Assembly (NCBI GenBank): GCA_012517635.1
Contig: JAAYUP010000248.1
Span: forward strand, 1 to 8,255
Reading direction: 5' to 3'
DNA length: 8,255 nt
Source: Candidatus Atribacter alterifermentans
GTDB lineage: Bacteria > Atribacterota > Atribacteria > Atribacterales > Atribacteraceae
The position numbers and the translations under genes are program-made. Below the pieces are notes generated by a model that worked only from the letters and a program-made list of their open reading frames with translations, was not told the DNA's origin and did not search any database. Positions within the stretch are counted from its first letter, which is position 1. Each line of letters begins with the position of its first letter. This document shows, piece after piece, positions 1-6,401 of this stretch.

Positions 1-4
1 GGTT

Positions 5-40
5 CAAGATGGAAATATCCCGAATATCTTGTCTTTTCTT
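5..40 (+). terminator. Possible terminator of a gene left of the window
   Basis: CAAGAT (5-10) can pair with ATCTTG (26-31), and a short inner GGA/TCC pairing is possible. The T-rich run TCTTTTCTT follows (32-40). That is the layout of a rho-independent terminator, but the stem is AT-rich and weak. The gene it would serve lies outside the window, so the call is tentative. Confidence 0.3.
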
Positions 41-112
41 CCTTAAGCCTTTATTATCAGTAAATTAGCAAAAAGAATATGAAGTCAGATTAATTACAGG
101 GTGAGCGAGAAT

Positions 113-478
113 ATGCAAATAAAAACGATAAAAAAGAATGACATTAAAATTGCCTCTGTCAATAGCGATGAGATACTTATAAGCGATGTTCAGTCAGCAT
201 TGGATTTTATGGCCACAGTCCAGTATGAGGCTGGGTGTAATCGCATTATATTGAATAAGCCGGCGATTGTTGAGGACTTTTTTCATTTAAGCACTAAAAT
301 TGCCGGTGAAATACTGCAAAAATTTGTTAATTATCGAGTGAAATTTGCTATTGTGGGTGATTTTTCTCCCTATACCAGTGAAAGTATGAAAGCCTTTATC
401 CTTGAGTGCAACCGGGGGAAAGATATTTTTTTCTTACCAGACGAAGAGACCGCCGTCGAAAAATTAAGTACGGTTTAG
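113..478 (+). CDS. DUF4180 domain protein, copy A
   Basis: A 121-residue soluble protein recognised from memory as the DUF4180 family, whose biochemical role is not known. The family pattern is visible: a short N-terminal strand (residues 1-16), then SVNSDEILISD (16-26), the VQYEAGCNRIILNK segment (36-49), EDFFHLSTKIAGEILQKF (54-71), FAIVGDF (78-84) and a GKDIFFLPDEE ending (102-112). There is no signal peptide or membrane segment. The ATG at 113 is preferred because AGGGTGAG (98-105) lies 7 bases upstream. A GTG at 101 would add four residues but has no good ribosome binding site, and it falls inside the one used for the ATG. Residues 15-121 are about 90% identical to the copy at 6887-7270, and the two copies also share their 3' flank. 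The gene appears to stand alone, because the next gene is about 540 bases away. Confidence 0.88.
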   Translation: MQIKTIKKNDIKIASVNSDEILISDVQSALDFMATVQYEAGCNRIILNKPAIVEDFFHLSTKIAGEILQKFVNYRVKFAIVGDFSPYTSESMKAFILECNRGKDIFFLPDEETAVEKLSTV

Positions 479-600
479 TTTTGCACTCAAACTGGTAGAT
501 CGAGATGGTAATCAACTAATAAAGACATTATTCTTTTTGCTTAACGCACCAATTGAAAATTCCCTTAATATTGAAATCGAGAAAAGAAAAAAAACTTATG
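479..600 (+). repeat. Duplicated 3' flank of DUF4180, copy A
   Basis: From the stop codon onward this stretch aligns with 7271-7395. By eye the first 80 bases match at roughly 85-90%, including shared blocks such as GGTAGATCGAGATG and CCAATTGAAAA. Similarity then fades towards 600. The segment holds no plausible ORF. It shows that the duplication covered more than the reading frame. No clear hairpin or T-tract was found, so there is no support for calling it a terminator. Confidence 0.75.
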
Positions 601-608
601 AGTGTTTG

Positions 609-741
609 GTCATTCTGAGGAAGCCGGCGTTTTTACCGGACGACGTGAGAATCTCATCTTTTTCAATACCACAAATCAACACATAATAAAAGATGAATCA
701 TGAGATTGCCACGACCTCAACAAACCAGGTCTCGCAATGAC
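609..741. repeat. Imperfect palindromic dispersed repeat (MITE-like)
   Basis: The outer ends GTCATTCTGAG (609-619) and CTCGCAATGAC (731-741) are inverted repeats with 9 of 11 bases matching. Further in, CGTGAGAATCTCA (644-656) pairs with TGAGATTGCCACG (701-713) at 11 of 13 positions. A small CCGG/CCGG hairpin sits in the left arm. From memory, GTCATTCTGAGGA and GCAATGACG ends flanking GAATCTC-type cores belong to short palindromic repeats scattered in intergenic DNA of many bacteria, including Clostridia. It has no coding capacity. A related single arm lies at 4315-4355. Confidence 0.65.
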
Positions 742-751
742 GGCTTAAAGT

Positions 752-793
752 TTCTTTTCCCTCAATAAGAGAAGGTGAAGATGAGGGTGAAAG
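752..793. repeat. Possible second dispersed intergenic element
   Basis: TTTTCCCTCAATAAGAGAAGG followed by GAGGGTGAAAG resembles the 'CCCTCTCCC...GAGGGTGAGGGTG' type of intergenic repeat seen in many genomes. It abuts the palindromic repeat at 609-741. Only resemblance from memory supports it. The rest of this gap (794-1017) is AT-rich and shows only the ribosome binding site of the next gene. Confidence 0.25.
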
Positions 794-1017
794 CCCAGGA
801 TCCGATATGTACCATGGTATGTAACTACAAAAAGCAGACGCGATAAATTACTCCCTTACAATTCTTAAGGTTTTTGAAGAAGCTTAACTCACCAATTTTA
901 CGAATAGTTATACAGTACATGGTTTTTTTAAAAAGAACATATTCATGAAGTATCTTGGCAATAACAACTATTACTTTTTTGAAACATTATAATTTTAAAA
1001 AAGGAGGGGATAAATAT

Positions 1018-1593
1018 ATGGAAATTACCATCAAACCACTATCAAAAGAATTAATTATCGATTTTTTCTACTTCTTTGATGACATCGCATTTACGAACAA
1101 TCCTGATTGGTCAGACTGTTTCTGCTGTTTCTACCATTTTGGTGGAAGTGATGAGGAGTGGATGAGGAGAACAGCGGAAGAGAATCGTCAAACTGCTGAA
1201 ACGATGATTCAGACAGGAAAGATGAAAGGATATTTAGCCTATAAAAAAGAAAAACCAATTGGATGGTGCAATGCGAACGATAAAAAGAACTTTGCCAGGT
1301 TAACTAAAATAAAGGAAGTATGGGGAGAAAAAGAGGAAAGAATCTGTTCAATCATATGTTTTCTCATTTCTCCAGAAAATAGAAAAATGGGAATTGCGAG
1401 CATAATGCTGGAGCAAATATGTAAAGATTATGCATTATCTCAATATGATTATTTAGAGGCTTACCCAAGAAAAGGGAATTTATCCAGTGCTGAACAATAT
1501 CATGGCCCAGCATCTATGTATCTTAAAGCTGGATTTGCCCTATATAGAGAACTTGAAGGATATGACATTATGAGGAAAAAATTAAGCGAATGA
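1018..1593 (+). CDS. GNAT family N-acetyltransferase
   Basis: A 191-residue cytoplasmic protein of the Gcn5-related N-acetyltransferase fold, which moves an acetyl group from acetyl-CoA to an amine. The substrate cannot be read from the sequence. The acetyl-CoA-binding motif A is CFLISPENRKMGIASIML (residues 114-131), with the R-x-x-G-x-A pyrophosphate loop at 122-127. The later YHGPASMYLKAGF segment (161-173) is the usual alpha4/beta7 region. A Cys/aromatic-rich stretch, DWSDCFCCFYHF (30-41), marks this subfamily near its N terminus. The ATG at 1018 is chosen because AAGGAGGGG (1001-1009) lies 8 bases upstream. An in-frame ATG at 955 has no such site. It is only distantly related to the acetyltransferase at 2829-3410. 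Confidence 0.9.
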   Translation: MEITIKPLSKELIIDFFYFFDDIAFTNNPDWSDCFCCFYHFGGSDEEWMRRTAEENRQTAETMIQTGKMKGYLAYKKEKPIGWCNANDKKNFARLTKIKEVWGEKEERICSIICFLISPENRKMGIASIMLEQICKDYALSQYDYLEAYPRKGNLSSAEQYHGPASMYLKAGFALYRELEGYDIMRKKLSE

Positions 1594-1628
1594 TAATGGT
1601 ACCAAATACTGTAAATTATATGTTTTAC

Positions 1629-1644
1629 TGTCGTTAGAACGACA
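1629..1644. other. Short inverted repeat between acetyltransferase and reductase
   Basis: TGTCGT (1629-1634) and ACGACA (1639-1644) form a perfect 6-bp inverted repeat around TAGA. It lies 35 bases after the acetyltransferase stop and 56 bases before the reductase start. A short TTTGTTC follows, too poor for a convincing terminator. It could equally be an operator for the reductase gene. Confidence 0.3.
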
Positions 1645-1700
1645 TTTGTTCAAAAATATACTTTTTTAAAGACATATAAAATCCTATTGGAGAATAAGAA

Positions 1701-2369
1701 ATGTTACCACGGATAATTATTCATAATGCCATCAGTCTTGATGGGCGAATCGACTGGTTAAACTTTGATTTGGGTTTATTCTATGGATTCATCTCTCGTT
1801 GAAATGAAGATGCAACCATGGTCGGGAGTAATACACTTTTGAAAGGATTTGAAGAACTAAACCAAGATCAAAATGAAATTCCAGAAGAGATGGAGCCAGG
1901 CTCAAATGATCAAAGGCCATTACTGATTGTACCTGATAGCCAAGGAAGAATAAGGAACTGGGAGGTTGTTTTAAAACAGCCTTATTGGCGGGGAGTAGTA
2001 GTGTTATGCTCCGAAAAAACACCTAATGAATATTTGTATTATTTGAACGAATCAAGGATCGAATATCTCATGGTGGGGAAAGAGCATGTCAACTATAGGT
2101 CTGCTCTACAAAAGCTTTATGATCAATACCAGATTAAGACCATACGGTTAGATAGCTGTGGAACCCTCAATGGAATTCTTTTGAGGGAAGGATTGGTTGA
2201 TGAAGTGAGCATCCTTATTAACCCAAGCCTGGTGGGTGGAACCACACCCCAATCATTTTTTAAGGCTTCAGACTTAACCAGCTATGAAGGGGTTATTAAG
2301 CTGAAGTTGTTAAGTGTAGAAAAAGTAACTGAAGATATCGTTTGGCTGCTCTATGAAGTAATAAAATGA
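1701..2369 (+). pseudogene. RibD-C/DHFR-like reductase interrupted by an in-frame TGA
   Basis: Read through from the ATG at 1701 (TTGGAG at 1687-1692, 8 bases upstream), the frame gives 222 codons matching the RibD C-terminal, dihydrofolate-reductase-like family. Those NADPH-dependent enzymes reduce the ribosyl-aminopyrimidine intermediate of riboflavin synthesis or related substrates. Family signatures are ISLDGRID (codons 11-18), MVGSNTLL (40-47), the long GTLNGILLREGLVDEV segment and INPSLVGG. Codon 34 (1800-1802) is TGA in the context FISR-stop-NEDATMVGS, where I would expect Trp, so one TGG-to-TGA change explains it. The ATG at 1818 after the stop has no ribosome binding site and would omit the N-terminal strand and the SLDG loop. 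TGA ends several genes here and TGG codes for Trp elsewhere in this frame, so a changed genetic code is unlikely. The remainder of the frame is intact, which points to a recent lesion, readthrough or a base-call error. Confidence 0.8.
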
Positions 2370-2397
2370 TCAAAATCCAGTTAATACTGGTTTCACG

Positions 2398-2427
2398 GGT
2401 TTTGAGCCTACCTATAAGGAATTGAAA
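2398..2427 (+). repeat. Isolated CRISPR repeat
   Basis: This 30-base stretch (GGTTTTGAGCC...GGAATTGAAA) is identical to the repeat at 8161-8190 and to the 29 visible bases at 8227-8255. No further copy occurs at the 66-base period on either side, so it is a single unit and not an array. It lies 28 bases after the reductase stop codon and 29 bases before the next start codon, in the same orientation as the main array. The bases before it (2370-2383) also resemble the leader just upstream of the main array, at 11 of 14 positions. Confidence 0.9.
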
Positions 2428-2456
2428 TCCAGATTATTATGAAATGAGGTGAAAGA

Positions 2457-2621
2457 ATGGCAAGAAAATGTGATCAATGCAATGGAACTGGTCGCTGTAA
2501 CCACTGTAAAGGATCGGGTAAGAAAAACTATCCAGGATATGGAAAGCCCAGTGATGATCCCTGCATCTGGTGTAATGGGAGCGGAGTCTGCCAATGGTGT
2601 CGAGGGAGAGGTGAACGTTGA
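2457..2621 (+). CDS. Small four-motif CxxCxGxG zinc-binding protein
   Basis: A 54-residue ORF that is easily missed because of its length. GAGGTGA (2446-2452) sits 4 bases before the ATG. Four cysteine pairs form two tandem modules: CDQCNGTG (5-12) with CNHCKGSG (14-21), then CIWCNGSG (36-43) with CQWCRGRG (45-52). A 14-residue linker rich in Lys, Gly, Tyr and Pro separates the modules. This is the repeat of the DnaJ-type cysteine-rich domain, which binds two zinc ions through four such motifs. Here the whole protein is the zinc domain, with no J domain or client-binding domain. The role is unknown: it could be a chaperone accessory, a metal or redox sensor, or an RNA-binding peptide. It starts 29 bases after the isolated CRISPR repeat and may be cotranscribed with the broken reductase. 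Confidence 0.85.
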   Translation: MARKCDQCNGTGRCNHCKGSGKKNYPGYGKPSDDPCIWCNGSGVCQWCRGRGER

Positions 2622-2828
2622 AAATTTATAAATAATAATTATGCTAGGGGGAAAAGAACCAGGATTGAGAAAAAGAAGATATAAATTAAACATTCGTTTT
2701 AAGTATAATTAAAACAAGATCAGGGTAAAATTGCCATAATATGATTATTCATCGATCTAAAATTATTAGCTTTTAAAGGACTTGATAGCGGTGATTGAGT
2801 TATTATTTAGGGGAAGGAGGGGGATTGG

Positions 2829-3410
2829 GTGTATTTTAAAAAACTGCTGGGAGAAAAGTGTTATCTTTCACCTTTGAATCTTCAAGATTATGAGATTTAT
2901 ACCAAATGGATAAACGACATTGATGTATCCTTAGGAGTAACCTTTGCCAGTGCCCTGATGACGCCCGAACAAGAAAAAGAAATTCTGGAGAAACTATCCC
3001 GAGCGGAATATAATTTCGCCATTGTGGAGTTAAAAAAAGATGAGCTCATCGGTAATATTGGTTTTACCCATATCGACTTTATCAACCATACTGCCGAGAT
3101 GGGAATATTCATAGGAAACAAAGATTATTGGGGGAAAGGTTATGGAGCAGAAGCCATAGAATTATTGCTGGATTTTGGCTTTAATATATTGAACCTGCAT
3201 AATATCAATTTGAAGGTATTTTCTTACAATAAGCCAGCCATCAAATGTTATCAAAAAGTAGGATTTAAGGAAGTTGGGAGGCTTCGGGAAGCAAAACAAA
3301 TAGCCGGACAAAAATTTGACCAAATTATAATGGACATCCTGGAAAAAGAATATAAATCGAAACTCATTAAGGGTTTGGTCGACAAGAGAAATCAAGAAAA
3401 TAAAAAATGA
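2829..3410 (+). CDS. RimJ/RimL-type GNAT acetyltransferase
   Basis: A 193-residue cytoplasmic acetyltransferase of the Acetyltransf_3 (RimJ/RimL-like) group, using acetyl-CoA. In such proteins the acceptor may be a protein N terminus, a polyamine or a small molecule; it is not decided here. The N terminus GEKCYLSPLNLQDYEIYTKW (8-27) is the usual first strand and helix. Motif A is MGIFIGNKDYWGKGYGAEAI (91-110), with the acetyl-CoA loop WGKGYG at 101-106. YNKPAIKCYQKVGFKEVGR (133-151) is the conserved C-terminal helix and strand. The start is GTG at 2829, preceded by AAGGAGGGGG (2814-2823). The tail after residue 173 is strongly basic. The first 37 codons and about 53 bases upstream recur, with substitutions, at 7741-7927, where the gene is truncated. 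Confidence 0.92.
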   Translation: MYFKKLLGEKCYLSPLNLQDYEIYTKWINDIDVSLGVTFASALMTPEQEKEILEKLSRAEYNFAIVELKKDELIGNIGFTHIDFINHTAEMGIFIGNKDYWGKGYGAEAIELLLDFGFNILNLHNINLKVFSYNKPAIKCYQKVGFKEVGRLREAKQIAGQKFDQIIMDILEKEYKSKLIKGLVDKRNQENKK

Positions 3411-3491
3411 AGAAATGCCTTTTCTCCTATATAAATTTAACAATTAATGTCATTTTTACATTTTCTAAATTAAACATTGATCCAAATTTGG

Positions 3492-3971
3492 TTACTTAAT
3501 ACTAATAATCTTACCTTTAGTGATTTCGACTAAGATTTTCGGAGTGAGTTTAAAAACCGCATTGGGAGTTCCAGCAGCAGCCCATACTTCTTCGTATTGC
3601 ATTAAGTCTTGATCAATATATATTGGGATAGGGTTTTTATGCCCAACGGGTGGGACACCTCCAATGGAGAAGCCGGTTTGTTCTAAAACAAAATCAGCAT
3701 CCGCTTTTTGTAGTTTTTCATTGATCACTTCCTCAACAACTTTTTCATTGACCCGGTTCATTCCGCTAGCAATAATCAGGATAGGTTTTTGCGAGTTTGC
3801 TCCTTTGAAAACCAATGATTTCGCAATTTGACCCAAAGTACAGCCTACTGCAGCTGCGGCTTCTTGCGCAGAACGAGTTGATGCTGCTAACTGAACCACA
3901 TTCAATTCAACTCCAAATTCATTCAAAACAGTTTGTACGATTTCCGCCTTTTTCTTTAAGTTATCCTGCAT
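3492..3971 (-). CDS. YbaK/EbsC family aminoacyl-tRNA deacylase
   Basis: A 159-residue cytoplasmic protein of the YbaK/EbsC (prolyl-tRNA synthetase-associated) family. Family members hydrolyse mischarged aminoacyl-tRNA such as Cys-tRNA(Pro) or Ala-tRNA(Pro) in trans. Visible signatures are TRSAQEAAAAVGC (32-44), the IAKSLVFK segment with the conserved substrate-pocket Lys at 51, GGVPPVGH (104-111) and WAAAGTPNAVFKLTP (130-144). Length and order fit a free-standing editing protein of the Bacillus YwhH type. The ATG at 3971 is preferred because AAGGAG (3980-3985, complement strand) lies 8 bases upstream. A GTG at 3980 overlaps that site and cannot use it. The gene converges with the acetyltransferase at 2829-3410, with 81 bases between the stop codons. 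Which mischarged tRNA it clears cannot be told from sequence. Confidence 0.93.
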   Translation of the reverse strand: MQDNLKKKAEIVQTVLNEFGVELNVVQLAASTRSAQEAAAAVGCTLGQIAKSLVFKGANSQKPILIIASGMNRVNEKVVEEVINEKLQKADADFVLEQTGFSIGGVPPVGHKNPIPIYIDQDLMQYEEVWAAAGTPNAVFKLTPKILVEITKGKIISIK

Positions 3972-3979
3972 AAAATTCA

Positions 3980-3985
3980 CTCCTT
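3980..3985 (-). promoter_or_regulatory. Ribosome binding site that fixes the YbaK start
   Basis: AAGGAG on the complement strand is followed by TGAATTTT and then ATG (3971-3969), giving an ideal 8-base spacing. The alternative GTG start at 3980-3978 would have zero spacing from this site. The shorter protein is therefore the likely product. Confidence 0.75.
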
Positions 3986-3990
3986 AGAAA

Positions 3991-4011
3991 CTGATCAATA
4001 TATATTATCAG
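3991..4011. promoter_or_regulatory. AT-rich inverted repeat upstream of the YbaK gene
   Basis: CTGAT (3991-3995) and ATCAG (4007-4011) flank a CAATATATATT core, about 6 bases upstream of the YbaK ribosome binding site. On the minus strand the core also supplies a TATATT-like -10, with TTAGAA (4021-4026) 18 bases away as a poor -35. It could be a promoter overlapped by an operator. The AT richness makes chance matches likely. Confidence 0.3.
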
Positions 4012-4314
4012 TGTGTATATTTCTAACTGAATTAGCTTCAGATTTCTTTCCAGTTAACTTGAATCGTCCTACCTCTTTCTTCAGTTTATCACAATGTATT
4101 ATCCAACATTTGACTATTTTAGGGTTTTCTAGAGAATTTGAGAAGAGAAAGGACCATTTGAATTTGAAGAGAATAAGGATTTTTAAATAACCAGCCTGAG
4201 TTATCAATAAGAAGAATAGAACGACACACTACTTCCAGCAGTAAATGAAAATGAAAGCCTCTAATCACCACATGACAATGAAAATGCCAATCTAATACCA
4301 TTTTAACCATCTCC

Positions 4315-4355
4315 GTCATACTGAGGAGCGTAATGTGCGACGTAAGAAATTCCAT
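4315..4355. repeat. Single arm of the GTCAT-type dispersed repeat
   Basis: GTCATACTGAGGAGCG (4315-4330), then CGACGTAAGAAATTCCATC (4338-4356, final base outside the quoted span), matches the left arm of the palindromic element at 609-741 (GTCATTCTGAGGA...CGACGTGAGAATCTCATC) with small gaps. No matching right arm was found within 200 bases, so this is a half element. Its presence argues against the 4119-4598 open frame being a real gene. Confidence 0.55.
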
Positions 4356-4544
4356 CCGTTCCAATTCACCAATTTCACAGCTTTTTAAAAATTCAAGAAT
4401 TAAGACCCTTCCCACCAAGCCTTTGAAACTGGAGAAAAAAAGAGAGAGTACTGCTTTATCCGGCCCTTTATCCTCTATGATAGGCATGTTGTGTGAACCT
4501 GGGGGGGGAAGCGAGTAATTTATCGAACGATCAGGCTTCAATGT

Positions 4545-4599
4545 AATGCAGGGAAAGGTTATGAACAACCATGGAGGTGATAAGACCATTCCCTGCATT
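4545..4599. repeat. 55-base inverted repeat after the metallophosphoesterase
   Basis: AATGCAGGGAAAGG (4545-4558) is inverted as CCATTCCCTGCATT (4586-4599), matching at 13 of 14 positions with the outer 11 perfect. The 27-base centre contains ATGGAGGTGAT. The element begins 11 bases beyond the metallophosphoesterase stop codon. The stem could stabilise or end that transcript, but no T-run follows on either strand, so it is not a standard terminator. It may be a small mobile or regulatory palindrome. Confidence 0.6.
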
Positions 4600-4610
4600 T
4601 AAGTAGGAAA

Positions 4611-6395
4611 TTACTGTTGCGATGTTTCGATATTCTGTAACATTTTTCTCATAGCCGGACTCAAGGGTGTTACAAGTTCCGCATTGTACGACCCGGTTGG
4701 CATGAGTTCCACGGTGGGATCATTGGTTGGGTTCCAATTGGTCAACGTATCCCAGGTTCCAGCAATCTGTGCTGCTGCGATAGCGTGTTTACGGGAGGTT
4801 GAGGCTGGCGTTCCTTCAAGGACTGCCGGGTCAACGTTGGTGATCATAATGGAAATGGTGGCATCGCTGTTGAGATAGATTTCGAAGGTACGAAATTGCT
4901 GCGGGAAGTCCCGAAGCGACGACGTTTCCACCTGCCAGAAACCTTTCTCCGGTGCACCTACAGGATCAGGCGACACAAAGGCTTTCACGGTATTCAGATG
5001 ACGATGTCCGGCTATCCACATGATGAAATTCGGGTGGCTTTGAAGCTCCGCAATCAGATCCGGCAGGGTGACGGCATTTTGTGGATCCGTCCACCAGCCC
5101 ATTTCGGAATTGGGTGCTGTCACTTCGACACCAATCGGAACGTGCGCAGCAATGATCATGAGTTGTCCCGCAGCAGAACCGTCAGCCAGTTCTTTTTTAA
5201 GCCAGTCCCACCGAGCCGAATCAAGAAAGCCGTGCCCATGAATATCGACAGAGCCGCTGTCTTCCTGCTGGGTATTGTCCAGAACGATCACCTTGAGCGG
5301 AATGTTCGATTTCGGGACAAAACTATAGCAAGCAAAGCCATTTTCGACATCTGTCAGATTGAAACCGTGACCGATAGGTAGAGTTGATGTATTGAAGAAT
5401 TCCTGCATCCACTCAGTTCTTAAAAGTGAACGTCGGTCAGGATCAGCTGCAACTTTCGGAGGCGTCTTAAAATCCTTGACAGGTCCCGCATATTTGATAT
5501 TCCCGTAAGGCGTTGAGCCGTCAAACACACCGACATAATAATCCCGGTTGTTAATTTCTCGGGGATCACGGAGTACATCACCCGTAGCGAAGACTTCATC
5601 GGCTACGTAGGACTGTCGAAGATCCTTGCGCAGGCTGTAGTCTACGGGGATGGAACCCATCCAGAAATGATCGTGGTTGCCCAGTGTTTGATACCAGGGG
5701 ATCGACTTGTCGAGCCCCGCCGCCTGGTAAGGCTTCTGATAATCAATGGTTTCGGCTCCCAGATGGGCGCCGGAACTGGGTGTAATGACCTTGCCGTCGA
5801 TGACATCGATATACCAGCGAAGTTCATTGTATTGCGTGGAGTTGATAGCGTCACCCAGAGAAATACCGAAGTCCAGGGGATTCTGCTTATGCAGGGCGTT
5901 GACGGTTTGGATGGCGGCATCGAGCACATGCGTGGTATAGAGCATAACCCCTGAACACAGAGAAGTCCCTATCGGCAAATTGGGATGCAGGCGTTGAATA
6001 TAAATCAACTGGTTGGGGGATTCCTTATCGGTGATATGGATATCCGAGATGGTAAAGAAATTTAAAAGCTTCATTATTCTGGTGACGGCTGAACCACTGT
6101 AGGACGCTGGCATGAGATCAAGTCGCTTGTTGTAGGGGAGCCCCGGGCCATACGCCCAGTTGCCATAGCCATACTGACTGTATTTAGAAATCTCCCAGAG
6201 ATTGATAGCAGTCGTTGGGGTCGGCTCCGGCACGATCGTCCTTTGAGTCGTCGTTTGAACATCGGATGCAATCGGGTAGCCTGTGGGCTGTTGTTGATCT
6301 TTGACAGTAGCTTTAGAATACCCTGGTAAAGAGAAAATCAACATGCCCATTAATAAGGCTAAGCAGAACTTTTTGTTTACAAAAAACGGTTTCAT
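4611..6395 (-). CDS. Secreted calcineurin-like metallophosphoesterase
   Basis: A 594-residue exported enzyme with the full calcineurin-type metallophosphoesterase motif set, so it should cleave phosphate mono- or diesters with two bound metal ions. Motifs in order: SDIH (117-120), GDAIN (181-185), GNHDHF (239-244), the AAHVPIG His at 418, and GHRH (463-466). Residues 1-29 are a signal peptide: KK in the n-region, a hydrophobic core and a SKA cleavage site. The ATG at 6395 is chosen for AAAGGAGA (6402-6409) 6 bases upstream and because it gives a clean signal peptide. A longer frame from 6467 has no such site. From memory it resembles the long TIGR03767/TIGR03768 subfamilies; the substrate is unknown. 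Blocks counted by hand give about 60% GC (5041-5100) and 48% (5821-5880), against 37% in the 2829-3410 gene, which suggests acquisition from a higher-GC donor. Confidence 0.9.
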   Translation of the reverse strand: MKPFFVNKKFCLALLMGMLIFSLPGYSKATVKDQQQPTGYPIASDVQTTTQRTIVPEPTPTTAINLWEISKYSQYGYGNWAYGPGLPYNKRLDLMPASYSGSAVTRIMKLLNFFTISDIHITDKESPNQLIYIQRLHPNLPIGTSLCSGVMLYTTHVLDAAIQTVNALHKQNPLDFGISLGDAINSTQYNELRWYIDVIDGKVITPSSGAHLGAETIDYQKPYQAAGLDKSIPWYQTLGNHDHFWMGSIPVDYSLRKDLRQSYVADEVFATGDVLRDPREINNRDYYVGVFDGSTPYGNIKYAGPVKDFKTPPKVAADPDRRSLLRTEWMQEFFNTSTLPIGHGFNLTDVENGFACYSFVPKSNIPLKVIVLDNTQQEDSGSVDIHGHGFLDSARWDWLKKELADGSAAGQLMIIAAHVPIGVEVTAPNSEMGWWTDPQNAVTLPDLIAELQSHPNFIMWIAGHRHLNTVKAFVSPDPVGAPEKGFWQVETSSLRDFPQQFRTFEIYLNSDATISIMITNVDPAVLEGTPASTSRKHAIAAAQIAGTWDTLTNWNPTNDPTVELMPTGSYNAELVTPLSPAMRKMLQNIETSQQ

Positions 6396-6401
6396 GAAAC
6401 G

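Larger units (their letters stand above)
4012..4610. other. About 600 bases with no convincing gene
   Basis: Between the YbaK promoter region and the metallophosphoesterase stop there is no ORF with both a ribosome binding site and a recognisable protein. The longest open frame (4119-4598, minus strand, 159 codons) starts inside an inverted-repeat arm, crosses the dispersed-repeat arm at 4315-4355, and gives a hydrophobic, His/Phe/Leu-rich translation that I do not recognise. The stretch also holds a run of eight G (4501-4508) and the inverted repeat at 4545-4599. It may be decayed coding DNA or repeat debris. Confidence 0.5.

Noticed and set aside
781..846. 21-codon ORF (MRVKAQDPICTMVC...)
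   Set aside because: GAAGGTGAAG precedes it, but it overlaps a dispersed-repeat-like stretch and resembles no leader peptide. Nothing supports expression.
1789..2022. 77-codon minus-strand frame over the reductase
   Set aside because: It is antisense to the family-conserved reductase sequence and has no start signal.
2449..2631. 60-codon plus-strand frame over the zinc-motif gene
   Set aside because: It is a different frame of the 2457-2621 gene. Its start lacks a spaced ribosome binding site, and the CxxCxGxG pattern is in the other frame.
4501..4508. Run of eight G, possible phase-variation tract
   Set aside because: It is not inside or just upstream of any supported gene, so switching would have no target.
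4119..4598. 159-codon open frame on the minus strand
   Set aside because: It begins inside an inverted-repeat arm, passes through a dispersed-repeat arm and gives an unfamiliar hydrophobic His/Phe-rich translation. No ribosome binding site is seen. It is kept only as an unresolved region.
4896..5381. 161-codon plus-strand open frame inside the metallophosphoesterase
   Set aside because: It is antisense to the conserved catalytic region; the open frame follows from GC-rich codon use in the real gene.
5667..5954. Overlapping open frames on both strands inside the metallophosphoesterase
   Set aside because: These are shadows of the same gene, with no ribosome binding site and no recognisable protein.
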